Shown: positions 1 to 8,874 of the stretch, one piece after another
How positions within the stretch are numbered: the stretch's first letter is position 1
Layout: each line of letters opens with the position of its first letter
Assembly: GCA_945877315.1 (NCBI GenBank)
Contig: CAMCRP010000033.1
Span: 1-36,903, forward strand
Origin: an uncultured Ruminococcus sp.
Lineage (GTDB): Bacteria > Bacillota > Clostridia > Oscillospirales > Ruminococcaceae
Direction: 5' to 3'
Length of the DNA stretch: 36,903 nucleotides
Notes under the pieces: model-generated
Told to the model about the DNA's origin: nothing
Database searches by the model: none
Seen by the model: the letters and a program-made list of their open reading frames with translations, nothing else
Translations under genes and position numbers: made by a program

Positions 1-821
1 CCGATGACCGAGCCTGCGCCTATCTTCACGCCCTCGGAGAAGGTCACGTTCTTTCCAATAATACAGGGGTACTCTATCTGCACGCCCATGCGCTCATATT
101 GTGGATATGCTTCGGAAAATTTCCCCGAAAACAGCATATCCGTCTGACAGGAGAGCAGGTCATTTACGGTGTTTATGTCGAAAAATTTCTCGGCACATTT
201 TATCCCGAAAACAGGGCGTTTTTTCCTGATAAACAGCGGGATAAGCCCCGTTTCAAGGCATTCGGGCAGCTTTTGACCTTCCTCGGAAATTATGCCGGAC
301 AGGGCTTTTCCCGAGATAATAACCGTTCCGCAAAGGGCAAGTCCCGTTCGGCAGCTGTAATAGGACGGCTTTTCTATGACGGAGAGGATTTCTCCGTTTT
401 CCGAGAGAAGGGCAAGGTTTTTGTCACGTATATCGGAACATTCGCAAAGGGCGCAGGTCAGTTCCGAACGGTTTTCACGGTGGAATTCCGCCAGACGTGC
501 AATGTCGCAGTCGGAAACGGTATCACCCGCCGAAATAAGTATGTCCTCGTCCGTGTCAAGGGAAAAAAGTGCGGAAAGCTCGCCGTTTTCGCTGTCGCTG
601 CCGAGAATTTCCCAGCCGCCCGGGACATATTCTTTAAGGCTGCGGGAAAAGCGTCCCCCCGCAATTATCTTTCGGGAGAAGGGGACGCCGCTTTTTTCAA
701 TGGCTTCGATCTGATAGGAGATAAGCGGTGCGCCGCATAGGTTTGCAAGGGGCTTTGGAGTTCGGCAGGTGACGGGCTTCATTCGCAGACCTTCCCCGCC
801 TGCTGTCAGAAATGCTATCAT
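1..821 (-). CDS. sugar-phosphate nucleotidyltransferase, C-terminus cut by window edge
   Basis: The minus strand is open from an ATG at 821 to base 1, about 273 codons, with an AGAGG ribosome site just upstream. The N-terminus reads MIAFLTAGGEGLRMKPVT followed by CRTPKPL, the GxGxR...P-T...PKP signature of NDP-sugar pyrophosphorylases that bind the nucleoside triphosphate. LISAGDTVSD near residue 100 fits the metal/nucleotide-binding acidic segment, and KFFDINTVNDLL near 220 resembles the sugar-site 'DI-T--DL' region. The last visible residues (IIGKNVTFSEGVKIGAGSVI) are hexapeptide repeats of a left-handed beta-helix, so the complete protein should be of the GlmU/ManC/RfbA type with a beta-helix tail. 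The substrate cannot be told. The gene is transcribed away from trpB; no clear promoter was found, but a perfect inverted repeat (881-921) lies in its leader. Confidence 0.85.
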   Translation of the reverse strand, partial: MIAFLTAGGEGLRMKPVTCRTPKPLANLCGAPLISYQIEAIEKSGVPFSRKIIAGGRFSRSLKEYVPGGWEILGSDSENGELSALFSLDTDEDILISAGDTVSDCDIARLAEFHRENRSELTCALCECSDIRDKNLALLSENGEILSVIEKPSYYSCRTGLALCGTVIISGKALSGIISEEGQKLPECLETGLIPLFIRKKRPVFGIKCAEKFFDINTVNDLLSCQTDMLFSGKFSEAYPQYERMGVQIEYPCIIGKNVTFSEGVKIGAGSVI

Positions 822-880
822 AAGCAACCTCTTTTCTGTGGTTTTTAACTTGATTATGGGCAATGACGGCTAAAATATAC

Positions 881-921
881 AAAAGTTTCGCCAGCTTTTT
901 CTAAAGGCTGGCGAAACTTTT
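881..921. terminator. perfect 15-bp inverted repeat, terminator- or attenuator-like
   Basis: Arms 881-895 and 907-921 are perfectly complementary (AAAAGTTTCGCCAGC and its complement) around an 11-base loop. It is followed by T-rich sequence on both strands. It sits between two divergent genes, so it cannot simply end either one. On the minus strand it lies about 60 nt upstream of the nucleotidyltransferase ATG and could be a leader attenuator or an insulator. Confidence 0.55.
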
Positions 922-956
922 ATATATATTTTTTTGCTAAAAAATTAATTTTGCTA

Positions 957-985
957 TTGACAAAGGATTTTTCCTGTGATATACT
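957..985 (+). promoter_or_regulatory. sigma-A promoter of the trpB T-box leader
   Basis: TTGACA at 957-962, 17-bp spacer, TATACT at 980-985. Initiation is expected near 992, giving a leader of about 510 nt before trpB. Confidence 0.85.
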
Positions 986-1199
986 GAAATCAGCAAATAA
1001 CCCCAATGAAGCGGAGATAACGGCAATAACGCCTTCTCAGAGAGCCCGTGGTGCTGTAAATCGGGCAGGAAACGAGTTGTCAAATGGACCGCCGAGGGCG
1101 CAGAGGAACATCAAGGATTTCCCCTTGTCAGTATTCTGCGGCGTATGGCACACGTTAGCTGCCAAAGATATGTTTGTATCTTAAAAAGCGCACAGTTTT

Positions 1200-1391
1200 G
1201 GGAAATGTACCATTTACAAGGTTTTAACGGTACCGAGCGTCAAACTTCGTTCATTTCGCTGTTTGTGGAACGAAATGACAGAGGGGTCGCCCCTATTGGG
1301 AAAGTACCGTTTATAAAGTTGTAACGGTACCGAGCGGCAAACCTTGTTCATTTCGCTATTTATGAAACGAAATGACAGAGGGGTCGCCCCT
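1200..1391 (+). repeat. tandem duplication (~95 bp x2) inside the T-box leader
   Basis: Copies at 1200-1294 and 1298-1391 are near-identical with a period of about 97 bp. Each contains three potential hairpins in a row: a GTACCGTT/AACGGTAC stem, a TCATTTCG/CGAAATGA stem and a GGGGTCGCCCC stem. Only the second copy runs into the T-box sequence. The unit occupies the place between Stem I and the antiterminator where Stem II/III normally sits. Confidence 0.9.
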
Positions 1392-1428
1392 CTGTGAATC
1401 AAGGTGGCACCGCGGATATGTATTTATT

Positions 1429-1470
1429 CGTCCTTGACAGAAACTAAAACCTTCTGTCAAGGACGTTTTT
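1429..1470 (+). terminator. T-box intrinsic terminator
   Basis: CGTCCTTGACAGAA (1429-1442) pairs perfectly with TTCTGTCAAGGACG (1452-1465) and is followed by five T. It lies 36 nt before trpB and is the alternative to the antiterminator formed by the T-box bulge. Confidence 0.93.
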
Positions 1471-1505
1471 GTCTTTGTCGGAAATATTTTACGGAGGTAT
1501 GTTTT

Positions 1506-2723
1506 ATGAATTTCAACGGCGTAGAATTTGACACTTATTTCAAAAATTTCCCCGACGACAACGGCTATTTCGGCAAATACGGCGGAGCGTATATCCCCGA
1601 TGACCTGAAAAAGGCTATGGACGAGATAACGGACGCTTACTTCACCATTGCAAAATCCAGCAAATTTATCGGCGAGCTGCGCAGGATTCGCAGAGATTTC
1701 CAGGGCAGACCCACACCCATTTCCTATCTGGAACGCCTTTCGGGCAGCTTGGGAAATGTCCAGCTTTATGTTAAGCGTGAGGATCTGAACCACTCGGGTG
1801 CTCACAAGCTCAATCACTGCATGGGCGAGGCTCTCCTGGCAAAATATATGGGCAAAAAGAAGGTCATTGCCGAAACGGGCGCAGGTCAGCACGGCGTTGC
1901 GCTGGCGACTGCGGCTGCATATTTCGGTCTGGAATGTGACATTTACATGGGTGCTGTTGACATTAAAAAACAGGCTCCCAATGTTGCAAGAATGAAGATT
2001 CTGGGTGCAAACGTTGTTGAAGTAACACACGGTCTTGCGACCCTTAAAGAAGCCGTTGACGCTGCTTTTGAAGCATATACAAAGGAGTACAAGGACTGCA
2101 TTTACTGCATCGGCTCGGTAGTTGGCCCTCACCCCTTCCCTATGATGGTAAGAGATTTCCAGAGCGTTGTGGGAATTGAAGCAAGGGAGCAGTTCCTTGA
2201 AATGACAGGCGAGCTGCCTGATGCTGTTGTTGCCTGTGTGGGCGGCGGTTCAAACGCTATGGGTATGTTCTCGGGATTTCTCAACGACCCCGTTGACATT
2301 TACGGCGTTGAACCTCTCGGCAGAGGTCCTAAAATGGGCGACCATGCCGCAAGCCTGACATACGGCACAGAGGGAGTTATGCACGGCTTCAACAGCATTA
2401 TGCTAAAGGACGAAAATGGCGAGCCTGCTCCCGTTTACTCGGTGGCAAGCGGTCTGGACTATCCCTCCTCGGGTCCCGAGCACGCATTTCTCCATGACCT
2501 GGGCAGGGTAAAATACGACGTTGTTGACGACGAGGAAACTATTGACGCATTCTTTACCCTTTCGAGAATGGAGGGCATTATCCCCGCAATCGAAAGCTCT
2601 CACGCCGTTGCATATGCTATCAAGCTGGCGAAGCAGATGAAGAAGGGTTCTATTCTTATCAATCTCTCGGGCAGAGGAGATAAGGATATGGACTATATTA
2701 TTGAGAAGTATGGTATTCGCTGA
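1506..2723 (+). CDS. trpB: tryptophan synthase beta subunit
   Basis: Makes tryptophan from indole (or indole-glycerol phosphate with TrpA) and serine using PLP. The 405-residue protein has usual TrpB length. Visible marks are the PLP lysine K101 in HSGAHKLN, the catalytic glutamate E123 in ETGAGQHG, the phosphate-binding loop GGGSN (246-250), and the conserved block [17 protein letters not shown] (about 203-219). The start at 1506 has GGAGG nine bases upstream; an open frame continues upstream into the T-box, but that part is leader, not protein. No trpA or other trp gene is adjacent, so it is a single-gene unit under a Trp T-box. It may serve for indole salvage or work with a TrpA encoded elsewhere. 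Confidence in the family is very high. Confidence 0.97.
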   Translation: MNFNGVEFDTYFKNFPDDNGYFGKYGGAYIPDDLKKAMDEITDAYFTIAKSSKFIGELRRIRRDFQGRPTPISYLERLSGSLGNVQLYVKREDLNHSGAHKLNHCMGEALLAKYMGKKKVIAETGAGQHGVALATAAAYFGLECDIYMGAVDIKKQAPNVARMKILGANVVEVTHGLATLKEAVDAAFEAYTKEYKDCIYCIGSVVGPHPFPMMVRDFQSVVGIEAREQFLEMTGELPDAVVACVGGGSNAMGMFSGFLNDPVDIYGVEPLGRGPKMGDHAASLTYGTEGVMHGFNSIMLKDENGEPAPVYSVASGLDYPSSGPEHAFLHDLGRVKYDVVDDEETIDAFFTLSRMEGIIPAIESSHAVAYAIKLAKQMKKGSILINLSGRGDKDMDYIIEKYGIR

Positions 2724-2726
2724 GCT

Positions 2727-2940
2727 TAATGTGAGAAGTGGAAAGCTAAAAGTAAAATGTGGAAAGTGAAAAGTGGAAAGTGGAATTATTTCTGATATTA
2801 AACAATTTTCAGATTTCACATCTAAATAATGGTAAAGGGTGTTTCTCCGTTTTTAGCGGGGACACCCTTTATTAGCGTTTCTGCATAAATTCCACTTTTC
2901 ACTTTTCACTCTTCACATTTAGCGAAACTTTTCACATTGA
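2727..2940. repeat. family C palindromic repeat pair flanking a hairpin
   Basis: A purine-rich run made of AGTGGAAAGTGAAA-type units (2727-2789) and its inverted counterpart of ACTTTTCACTTTTCAC-type units (2888-2940) surround the terminator hairpin at 2834-2870. The same short units recur at 10938, 18729 and 20099. This fills the trpB-lipoprotein gap. Confidence 0.8.
2834..2870 (+). terminator. trpB terminator hairpin
   Basis: AAAGGGTGT (2834-2842) pairs with ACACCCTTT (2862-2870), extended inward by CTCCG/CGGGG pairs. The T-run is short, so it may be moderate in strength. Confidence 0.6.
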
Positions 2941-2950
2941 GAGAAAGTTC

Positions 2951-2979
2951 TTGCAATTTGCGAAATATAATGGTATAAT
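2951..2979 (+). promoter_or_regulatory. promoter of the SGNH lipoprotein gene
   Basis: TTGCAA at 2951-2956, 17-bp spacer, TATAAT at 2974-2979, about 35 bp before the start codon. Confidence 0.75.
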
Positions 2980-3014
2980 TATCTTAATTATTATCATCGA
3001 AAGGAAATTTAACT

Positions 3015-4286
3015 ATGAACAATAAAAAAATACTTGCTGCCGCACTCTCTGCGGTAATACTTGCCGCTATGACGGGCTGCGGCGGGGAGAAGGAAGCTCC
3101 CGCCGAAGCTGCCGCCGCTGAAACAACAGCAGCCACAGCCGCTGCTCCAGCTGTGACCGAACCCGAAGTTCCTACCGAGCCCGTTGACCTTGAAGCGGGC
3201 GTTACGGACGCTATGTACCAAAGGGCTGTTATCAGCGAGGGGGACAAGACCCGTGTTGCAAGCTTTCTCAGGCGGCTGAAAAACGGCGAAAAGCTGTCGG
3301 TGGGATTTATCGGCGGTTCTATCACTCAGGGAACGGCTGCTTCAAATTCGGCTGAATGTTATGCGTCCCGAATTTGGCAAGGTTTGGCGGAAAAGAACGA
3401 TCAGCTTGAATATGTCAATGCGGGTATCGGTGCGACGGATTCCTACACGGGCGTTCACAGAATAGAGCGTGACCTGTTTAAGGACGGTGTTTGTCCCGAC
3501 CTGGTTTTCGTGGAATTTTCCGTAAATGACACAAATGCCCTTGTAAACAAGGAAAGCTATGACAGTCTGGTAAGACGTATTCTGTCACAGCCCAATAATC
3601 CCGCTGTTATCCTGATTTTCACCACTCAGGAAAACGGCACCAGCCTTGTTGATACGCACATTGAGATAGGAAAGCAGTACGACCTGCCTATGCTGTCCTA
3701 TAAAAACATTGTGTTCCCCGAGGTCCAGGCGGGTACCCTTGACTGGAAGGCTATTTCTCCCGACAATATCCACCCCAACAGCATCGGACACGGCTTTATT
3801 GCGGAAATGGCACTTCGTTATTTAAACGGCGTTGAAGCGGAGCTGGACAGCATTACCGAGGAACCGACTGCATTTGACGCCGAACCCCTTACCAAGGACA
3901 TTTACGCAAACGCTCATATGCTCAATTCCAAGGACATCACCCCCGAAACCTGCGAGAATTTCGAGGTTAAGACCGTGGACAGCAATTTCCCCGACGGCTG
4001 GTCCTGTGAAGCGGGCGGAACTCTGGTGTTCAAGGACATTGAATTCGGCAATTTCGGCGTAATGTTCAGAAGGGCACCAAGCGGAAATCTCGGTAAATAC
4101 GAGGTCTACATTGACGGCGAAAAGAAGGGCACCATTGACGGCAGCTTCCCCGGCGGCTGGGGCAGCTATGCGGAAACTAAGGTTTGCAGCCGTTACGGAG
4201 AGCCTGCAAAGCATACCGTTGAGATAAAGCCCGCACCCGGCTGCGAGGACAAGGGCTGTGATATTCTTGCGCTGATGGTTTCGTAA
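3015..4286 (+). CDS. secreted SGNH/GDSL-family esterase lipoprotein
   Basis: A 423-residue surface lipoprotein: signal peptide with lipobox AMTGC (C22), then an Ala/Thr/Pro-rich linker to about residue 60. The SGNH blocks follow in order: block I GFIGGSITQG with nucleophile S102, block II NAGIGATDS (135-143), block III VEFSVNDTN with N171, and block V DNIHPN with D250 and H253. The C-terminal part (about 320-423) has FGVMFRRAP and GKYEVYIDGE segments and looks like an added beta-sandwich domain. By family it should hydrolyse esters such as acetylated polysaccharides outside the cell; the substrate is inference. The start has AAAGGAAA upstream and a strong promoter. The next gene follows within a few bases, so they are probably co-transcribed. 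Confidence 0.88.
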   Translation: MNNKKILAAALSAVILAAMTGCGGEKEAPAEAAAAETTAATAAAPAVTEPEVPTEPVDLEAGVTDAMYQRAVISEGDKTRVASFLRRLKNGEKLSVGFIGGSITQGTAASNSAECYASRIWQGLAEKNDQLEYVNAGIGATDSYTGVHRIERDLFKDGVCPDLVFVEFSVNDTNALVNKESYDSLVRRILSQPNNPAVILIFTTQENGTSLVDTHIEIGKQYDLPMLSYKNIVFPEVQAGTLDWKAISPDNIHPNSIGHGFIAEMALRYLNGVEAELDSITEEPTAFDAEPLTKDIYANAHMLNSKDITPETCENFEVKTVDSNFPDGWSCEAGGTLVFKDIEFGNFGVMFRRAPSGNLGKYEVYIDGEKKGTIDGSFPGGWGSYAETKVCSRYGEPAKHTVEIKPAPGCEDKGCDILALMVS

Positions 4287-4297
4287 TGGAGGGGAAA

Positions 4298-4876
4298 ATG
4301 GACAGAGTTCACAACGGCAAGGTTTACAATTCCACCGAATTAACTCCCCTTTGTCAGCTGAATAACAGCAAAATGGGCGTTGATCTGGGGATAAAGCTTA
4401 GAAGTGCCGATCCCGCCGAGCCTGAGGACTGGCAGAAAAACTTCTTTTCCATGCAGCTGAGCCGAAGCCTTGAAAAACAGCCAAAGCCTTCCGTAAACTA
4501 TCGTGCCATAGGCTTGTACATATTGGCTGCCATTATCGCAGCAACGGGATTTATCGGAGGTCTGACGGTTTACGGCGGTGTCAGGATAGCTATGGGCGCG
4601 CTCATTGCAGTTGTTCAGCTTGTTTCCGACAGGGGGAACAGCGGCAAGACTCCCGAAACCACCGCCGCAGATGACAAAAATTTCAACTTTTACAGCTATA
4701 AGGTCGAGGATAAGTTTGTGGTGAAGGACATCGAAAACAGGCATTTTCTGGTGCTTGCGGGGGTGAATGTTCAGGTTGACAGGGAGCTTTATGACAGCTG
4801 CGATTTTGATGATTTTTTGATTGGGGCGGTGGCTCCTACCTCCGATGGGTTTTATTTTTCGGTGAATAAGTTTTGA
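4298..4876 (+). CDS. hypothetical single-pass membrane protein
   Basis: I do not recognise this 192-residue protein. It has a hydrophilic N-terminal ~70 residues, one or two hydrophobic segments around residues 71-113 (YILAAIIAATGFIGG and IAMGALIAVVQLV), and a C-terminal ~80-residue soluble part with several charged and aromatic residues. I chose ATG 4298 because GGAGG sits five bases upstream; an ATG at 4286 overlaps the previous stop (TAATG) but would place this ribosome site inside the gene. It lies in the same transcription unit as the SGNH lipoprotein, so a role at the cell surface is possible. A terminator follows. Confidence 0.7.
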   Translation: MDRVHNGKVYNSTELTPLCQLNNSKMGVDLGIKLRSADPAEPEDWQKNFFSMQLSRSLEKQPKPSVNYRAIGLYILAAIIAATGFIGGLTVYGGVRIAMGALIAVVQLVSDRGNSGKTPETTAADDKNFNFYSYKVEDKFVVKDIENRHFLVLAGVNVQVDRELYDSCDFDDFLIGAVAPTSDGFYFSVNKF

Positions 4877-4883
4877 TAAAGGA

Positions 4884-4919
4884 ACGTCCCGACTGCGTTT
4901 GTGCTGTCGGGACGTGTTG
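4884..4919 (+). terminator. terminator of the SGNH lipoprotein unit
   Basis: Perfect 10-bp stem ACGTCCCGAC (4884-4893) with GTCGGGACGT (4906-4915), followed by GTTGTT. It sits directly before a family A element. Confidence 0.75.
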
Positions 4920-5026
4920 TTATACTAAACACCATTTAAATCACGGAGAAGAAATCGGCGTAAAAAGCTTGCGTTTATGGGTTTTTACGCCGAGAGATTC
5001 CCGTGATTAATGGGTGTTTAGTATTA
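4920..5026 (+). repeat. family A palindromic element, copy 1
   Basis: A ~107-bp element with inverted ends TTATACTAAACACC and GGGTGTTTAGTATTA, an inner pair around AATCACGG/CCGTGATT, and a core hairpin GGCGTAAAAA/TTTTTACGCC enclosing GCTTGCGTTTATGGG. It has no coding capacity. It matches copy 2 at 14957-15063, and its core matches family B at 18606-18725. The size and inverted ends suggest a non-autonomous MITE-like element; no target duplication could be confirmed. Confidence 0.85.
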
Positions 5027-5031
5027 TCCTC

Positions 5032-5080
5032 TTGACATTTCGTGTTTTAACGTTTATAATATGGGATATATACCATATTA
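5032..5080 (+). promoter_or_regulatory. promoter with overlapping operator of the XRE gene
   Basis: TTGACA at 5032-5037, 17 bp, TATAAT at 5055-5060. A perfect 8-bp inverted repeat TAATATGG (5057-5064) / CCATATTA (5073-5080) with an 8-bp gap overlaps the -10 box and start site. This is the usual layout for autorepression by the encoded helix-turn-helix protein. Confidence 0.8.
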
Positions 5081-5095
5081 TAAGGAGTGATCATC

Positions 5096-5392
5096 ATGAG
5101 TAAAAATTTCAGAGAAACATTAAACCGACAGCTTGAAAATGACGCTGAATTCCGCAAGGAATACGAAGCACTTTCGCCCGAATACGAGCTTGCAAAAATG
5201 CTGATTGCCTGCCGCAGCAACGGAAATCTCACACAAAAACAGCTGTCCGAGCTTACGGGCATAGATCAGGCTGACATCAGCAAGATAGAAAACGGAAATG
5301 CCAATCCCTCCATAAAAACGCTTACCCGTTTAGCTTCTGCAATGAATATGACGTTAAAGATAGAATTTGTTCCCAATGCTCATAATGCTTGA
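5096..5392 (+). CDS. XRE-family regulator, HigA-like orphan antitoxin
   Basis: A 98-residue DNA-binding protein. An N-terminal segment (FRETLNRQLENDAEFRKEYE) of the kind seen in HigA/RelB-associated antitoxins precedes an XRE helix-turn-helix at about residues 36-90 (LTQKQLSELTGIDQADISKI, then NPSIKTLTRLASAM). The start at 5096 has AAGGAG at a good distance; an upstream in-frame GTG overlaps that ribosome site. Such proteins usually pair with a RelE/HigB toxin encoded just upstream, but here a family A repeat occupies that place and a terminator follows, so it is unpartnered. It probably represses itself through the operator at 5057-5080. Confidence 0.85.
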   Translation: MSKNFRETLNRQLENDAEFRKEYEALSPEYELAKMLIACRSNGNLTQKQLSELTGIDQADISKIENGNANPSIKTLTRLASAMNMTLKIEFVPNAHNA

Positions 5393-5410
5393 ATTTTTGA
5401 CAAAACCAAA

Positions 5411-5447
5411 ACCGCCGCTATCCAAACGATAACGGCGGTCAATTTTT
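5411..5447. terminator. bidirectional terminator between XRE gene and ilvC
   Basis: ACCGCCG (5411-5417) pairs with CGGCGGT (5433-5439), extended by TATC/GATA pairs, with a T-run on the plus strand (AATTTTT) and TTTTGGTTTTG on the minus strand. It lies between convergent genes. Confidence 0.85.
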
Positions 5448-5490
5448 AAGTATAAGCGGGAAACTTATCGGTTATTGATAAGTGAACTCA

Positions 5491-6543
<1,053 letters not shown>

Positions 6544-6571
6544 CTAAGATTTTTATATGGTAACCGAATTA

Positions 6572-7069
6572 TCACTTTTTAACAGCGATAGTATCGGCGC
6601 CTTTCTGAATTGCAATAACGCCCGTGCGGACGATTTCCTTGATTCCGTAGGGACGGATAAGCTCCTCGAAGCGAGCCAGATGTGCGGTGGTATCGGATAT
6701 TTCAATGGTCATTGTGGAAGGTGAAATATCGATTATCTTTGCGCCCATTATCTCAACGATAGTGAGAATTTCGCTTCTCTGAGCGGGTGTTGCGGCTATT
6801 TTAATAAGCTGCAGCTCTCTGGAAAGCAGTTCATCGGGAGCAAGGGAACGCACCTTGATTGTGTCAATAAGCTTGTTCAGCTGCTTTTCAAGCTGTTCTA
6901 CCATATACTCGTCACCGTCGGCAACGATGGTAATTCTCGAAACGGACGGGTCTGCGGTAACACCTACCGCAAGGCTGTCGATGTTAAATCCTCTTCTTGA
7001 AAACAGGCCGGAAACTCTCGAAAGAACACCTGCGTGATTTTCGACCAGAATAGAAATTGTATGTTTCAC
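6572..7069 (-). CDS. ilvN: acetolactate synthase small (regulatory) subunit
   Basis: Regulatory subunit that binds the catalytic subunit IlvB and confers valine feedback control. The 165-residue protein starts with an ACT domain (HTISILVENHAGVLSRVSGL, then RRGFNIDSLAVG) and continues with the C-terminal ALS small-subunit domain (about 75-160). Usual length. The start codon is GTG at 7069, with AGGAGGT seven bases upstream. Seventeen bases separate it from the ilvB stop, so the two are translated from one message. Also named ilvH. Confidence 0.96.
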   Translation of the reverse strand: MKHTISILVENHAGVLSRVSGLFSRRGFNIDSLAVGVTADPSVSRITIVADGDEYMVEQLEKQLNKLIDTIKVRSLAPDELLSRELQLIKIAATPAQRSEILTIVEIMGAKIIDISPSTMTIEISDTTAHLARFEELIRPYGIKEIVRTGVIAIQKGADTIAVKK

Positions 7070-7086
7070 GGGGTTGACCTCCTAAA

Positions 7087-8706
7087 TTAAAGTGTTGACT
7101 CGGTTTCGTTTACCATTACCTCTAAGAGATAAGGCTTGTCGGAAGAAAGGAAACGCTTGATGGCTTCATCTGCCTGCTCATTGTTCTCGACTCTTTCCGC
7201 AGAAATTCCGTATGCCCTTGCAAGTGCCACGAAATCGGGGTCGCCTCCAAGACTTACGGCAATGCGGTTGTCGGCGTACATTCTTGTTTGCAGCTCTCTT
7301 ACCATTCCCAGATATTCGTTTCGCATAAGCACTATCTTAACGGGAACATTATACTGACAGATAGTCGCAAGCTCCATCATCTGCATCTGGAAGGAACCGT
7401 CGCCGCAGATAACAATGACCTCCGCAGACGGGTCCGCAAGCTTTGCGCCCACAGCACAGGGAACGGAATAGCCCATTGTTCCCATACCGCCGCTGGTGAG
7501 GAATCTGCCGTTTTTCACCTTGAAATTATTGCAAGCCCAAATCTGATTCTGTCCAACGTCGGCAACGGCAACAGTGTTGTCGGGTGCTGCTTCGGACAGC
7601 TTTTTCAGGAAGCCCTTGGGGTCGGTAAATACCTTTTCTGCGGGCTTTTCGGGGATATTGCTTCTGTATTCCCGCAGATGTTCAAGCCACGGCTCTGTGT
7701 TCTGCTTTTCCATTATCTCGTTGAGCTGAGCGAGGACGCATTTGCAGTCGCCTACAAGGGGAATGTCTGCGTGAATGTTCTTTCCGATCTCGGCGGGGTC
7801 TATGTCGATATGTATTATCTTGGTATTTTCTTCCAGCCAACTGGGGGATTTTACCGCCCTGTCCCCTACTCTTGCGCCGATAAGTATCATAAGGTCGCAG
7901 TCGCCAACAGCGTGATTTGCGGTCTTAACTCCGTGCATACCGATCATTCCGAAATAAAGCGGGTGGTCGGTGGGGAATACAGAAAGTCCCATCATTGTGG
8001 AAACAACGGGGATCCCCGTCAGCTCGGCAAACTCCTTTATCTCCTTCTCGGCGTGAGCGAGGAAAATGCCGCCGCCTGCGCAAATAAGGGGCTTTTCGGC
8101 AGCCTTGATAGCCTCGGCTACCTTCTTTATCTGGAGCGCATTGCCCTTTGCGGAGGGCTTATAGGAACGCAGAGAAACCGTTTCGGGATATTCAAAGTCT
8201 ATCATAGTCTGCTGAACGTCCATAGGAACGTCTATCAGCACGGGGCCGGGTCTGCCCGTTCCCGCAATATGGAAGGCTTCTTTGAATACACGGGGAATGT
8301 CCTGCGCATTTTTCACGAGATAGCTGTATTTAACGAAGGGTTCAGCGGCACCCGTAATGTCCGCCTCCTGGAAAACGTCGCAGCCTATCTGGTCGGAGCA
8401 GACCTGTCCGGTAATGCAGATAATGGGCACGCTGTCCATATAAGCTGTTGCGATAGCGGTAAGCAGATTTGTTGCACCCGGACCCGAGGTTGCTATACAT
8501 ACGGCGGGCTTTCCCGTTATCCTTGCATAACCGCTGGCGGAATGACCGCCGTTTGCTTCGTGACGTACAAGTATATGTTTAATATCGGAATGTGAAAGTT
8601 CATCGTAAAAGGGGCATATTGCAGCTCCGGGATAGCCGAAGACGACCTTTATCCCCTCATTTTCAAGACATTTCACCATTGCCTCTGCGGCTTTAATCAA
8701 TCCCAT
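7087..8706 (-). CDS. ilvB: acetolactate synthase large (catalytic) subunit
   Basis: ThDP-dependent condensation of two pyruvates (or pyruvate with 2-oxobutyrate), first common step of branched-chain amino acid synthesis. About 539 residues, usual length. The N-terminal pyrimidine-binding domain has GYPGAAICPFYD and the catalytic glutamate in VRHEANGGHSASGYAR; the C-terminal ThDP/Mg domain has GDGSFQMQMMEL and NEYLGMVRELQ. The start is uncertain by a few codons: ATG 8706 has AGGAG only two bases away, while a TTG at 8700 has that site at the ideal eight-base distance. Promoter at 8776-8804. No T-box is present in its short leader. Confidence 0.96.
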   Translation of the reverse strand: MGLIKAAEAMVKCLENEGIKVVFGYPGAAICPFYDELSHSDIKHILVRHEANGGHSASGYARITGKPAVCIATSGPGATNLLTAIATAYMDSVPIICITGQVCSDQIGCDVFQEADITGAAEPFVKYSYLVKNAQDIPRVFKEAFHIAGTGRPGPVLIDVPMDVQQTMIDFEYPETVSLRSYKPSAKGNALQIKKVAEAIKAAEKPLICAGGGIFLAHAEKEIKEFAELTGIPVVSTMMGLSVFPTDHPLYFGMIGMHGVKTANHAVGDCDLMILIGARVGDRAVKSPSWLEENTKIIHIDIDPAEIGKNIHADIPLVGDCKCVLAQLNEIMEKQNTEPWLEHLREYRSNIPEKPAEKVFTDPKGFLKKLSEAAPDNTVAVADVGQNQIWACNNFKVKNGRFLTSGGMGTMGYSVPCAVGAKLADPSAEVIVICGDGSFQMQMMELATICQYNVPVKIVLMRNEYLGMVRELQTRMYADNRIAVSLGGDPDFVALARAYGISAERVENNEQADEAIKRFLSSDKPYLLEVMVNETESTL

Positions 8707-8775
8707 CACTCCTGTTCAAAGTTTGTATTTGGCAAAACCGCCGCCATAATACGGCTGTTTTATCATACAAATACT

Positions 8776-8804
8776 ATTATATTACAAAAATCCCGTTTCG
8801 TCAA
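8776..8804 (-). promoter_or_regulatory. promoter of ilvBNC
   Basis: On the minus strand TTGACG (8799-8804), 17 bp, TATAAT (8776-8781). The leader is about 60 nt and contains only a small GC hairpin without a T-run, so no attenuator is claimed. Confidence 0.85.
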
Positions 8805-8874
8805 TAGTTTTTTTGTTTAAATAACAGGGTAATTTAATGAGTGAACTTTCTGTTAAGTAATAATTGGTAAATTG

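Larger units (their letters stand above)
992..1470 (+). promoter_or_regulatory. tryptophan T-box riboswitch leader
   Basis: The conserved T-box bulge (AAGGTGGCACCGCG, 1401-1414) is followed by a strong intrinsic terminator. Upstream, a Stem I-like region has the AGAGAGC and GGTGCTG blocks (around 1040-1056) and a TGG triplet at 1085-1087 followed by A, the expected position and context of a Trp specifier codon. In known T-boxes uncharged tRNA pairs with the specifier and with the T-box bulge, which favours the antiterminator. The gene it controls is trpB, which agrees with a Trp specifier. The specifier assignment is by eye and not from a folded model. Confidence 0.88.

Noticed and set aside
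99-740. Plus-strand frame of 213 codons at the left edge
   Set aside because: The minus strand encodes a clear nucleotidyltransferase over the whole stretch, with signature motifs and ribosome site.
8725-8760. Hairpin in the ilvB leader as an attenuator or T-box
   Set aside because: Short stem, no T-run after it, no T-box bulge sequence and a leader of only about 60 nt.
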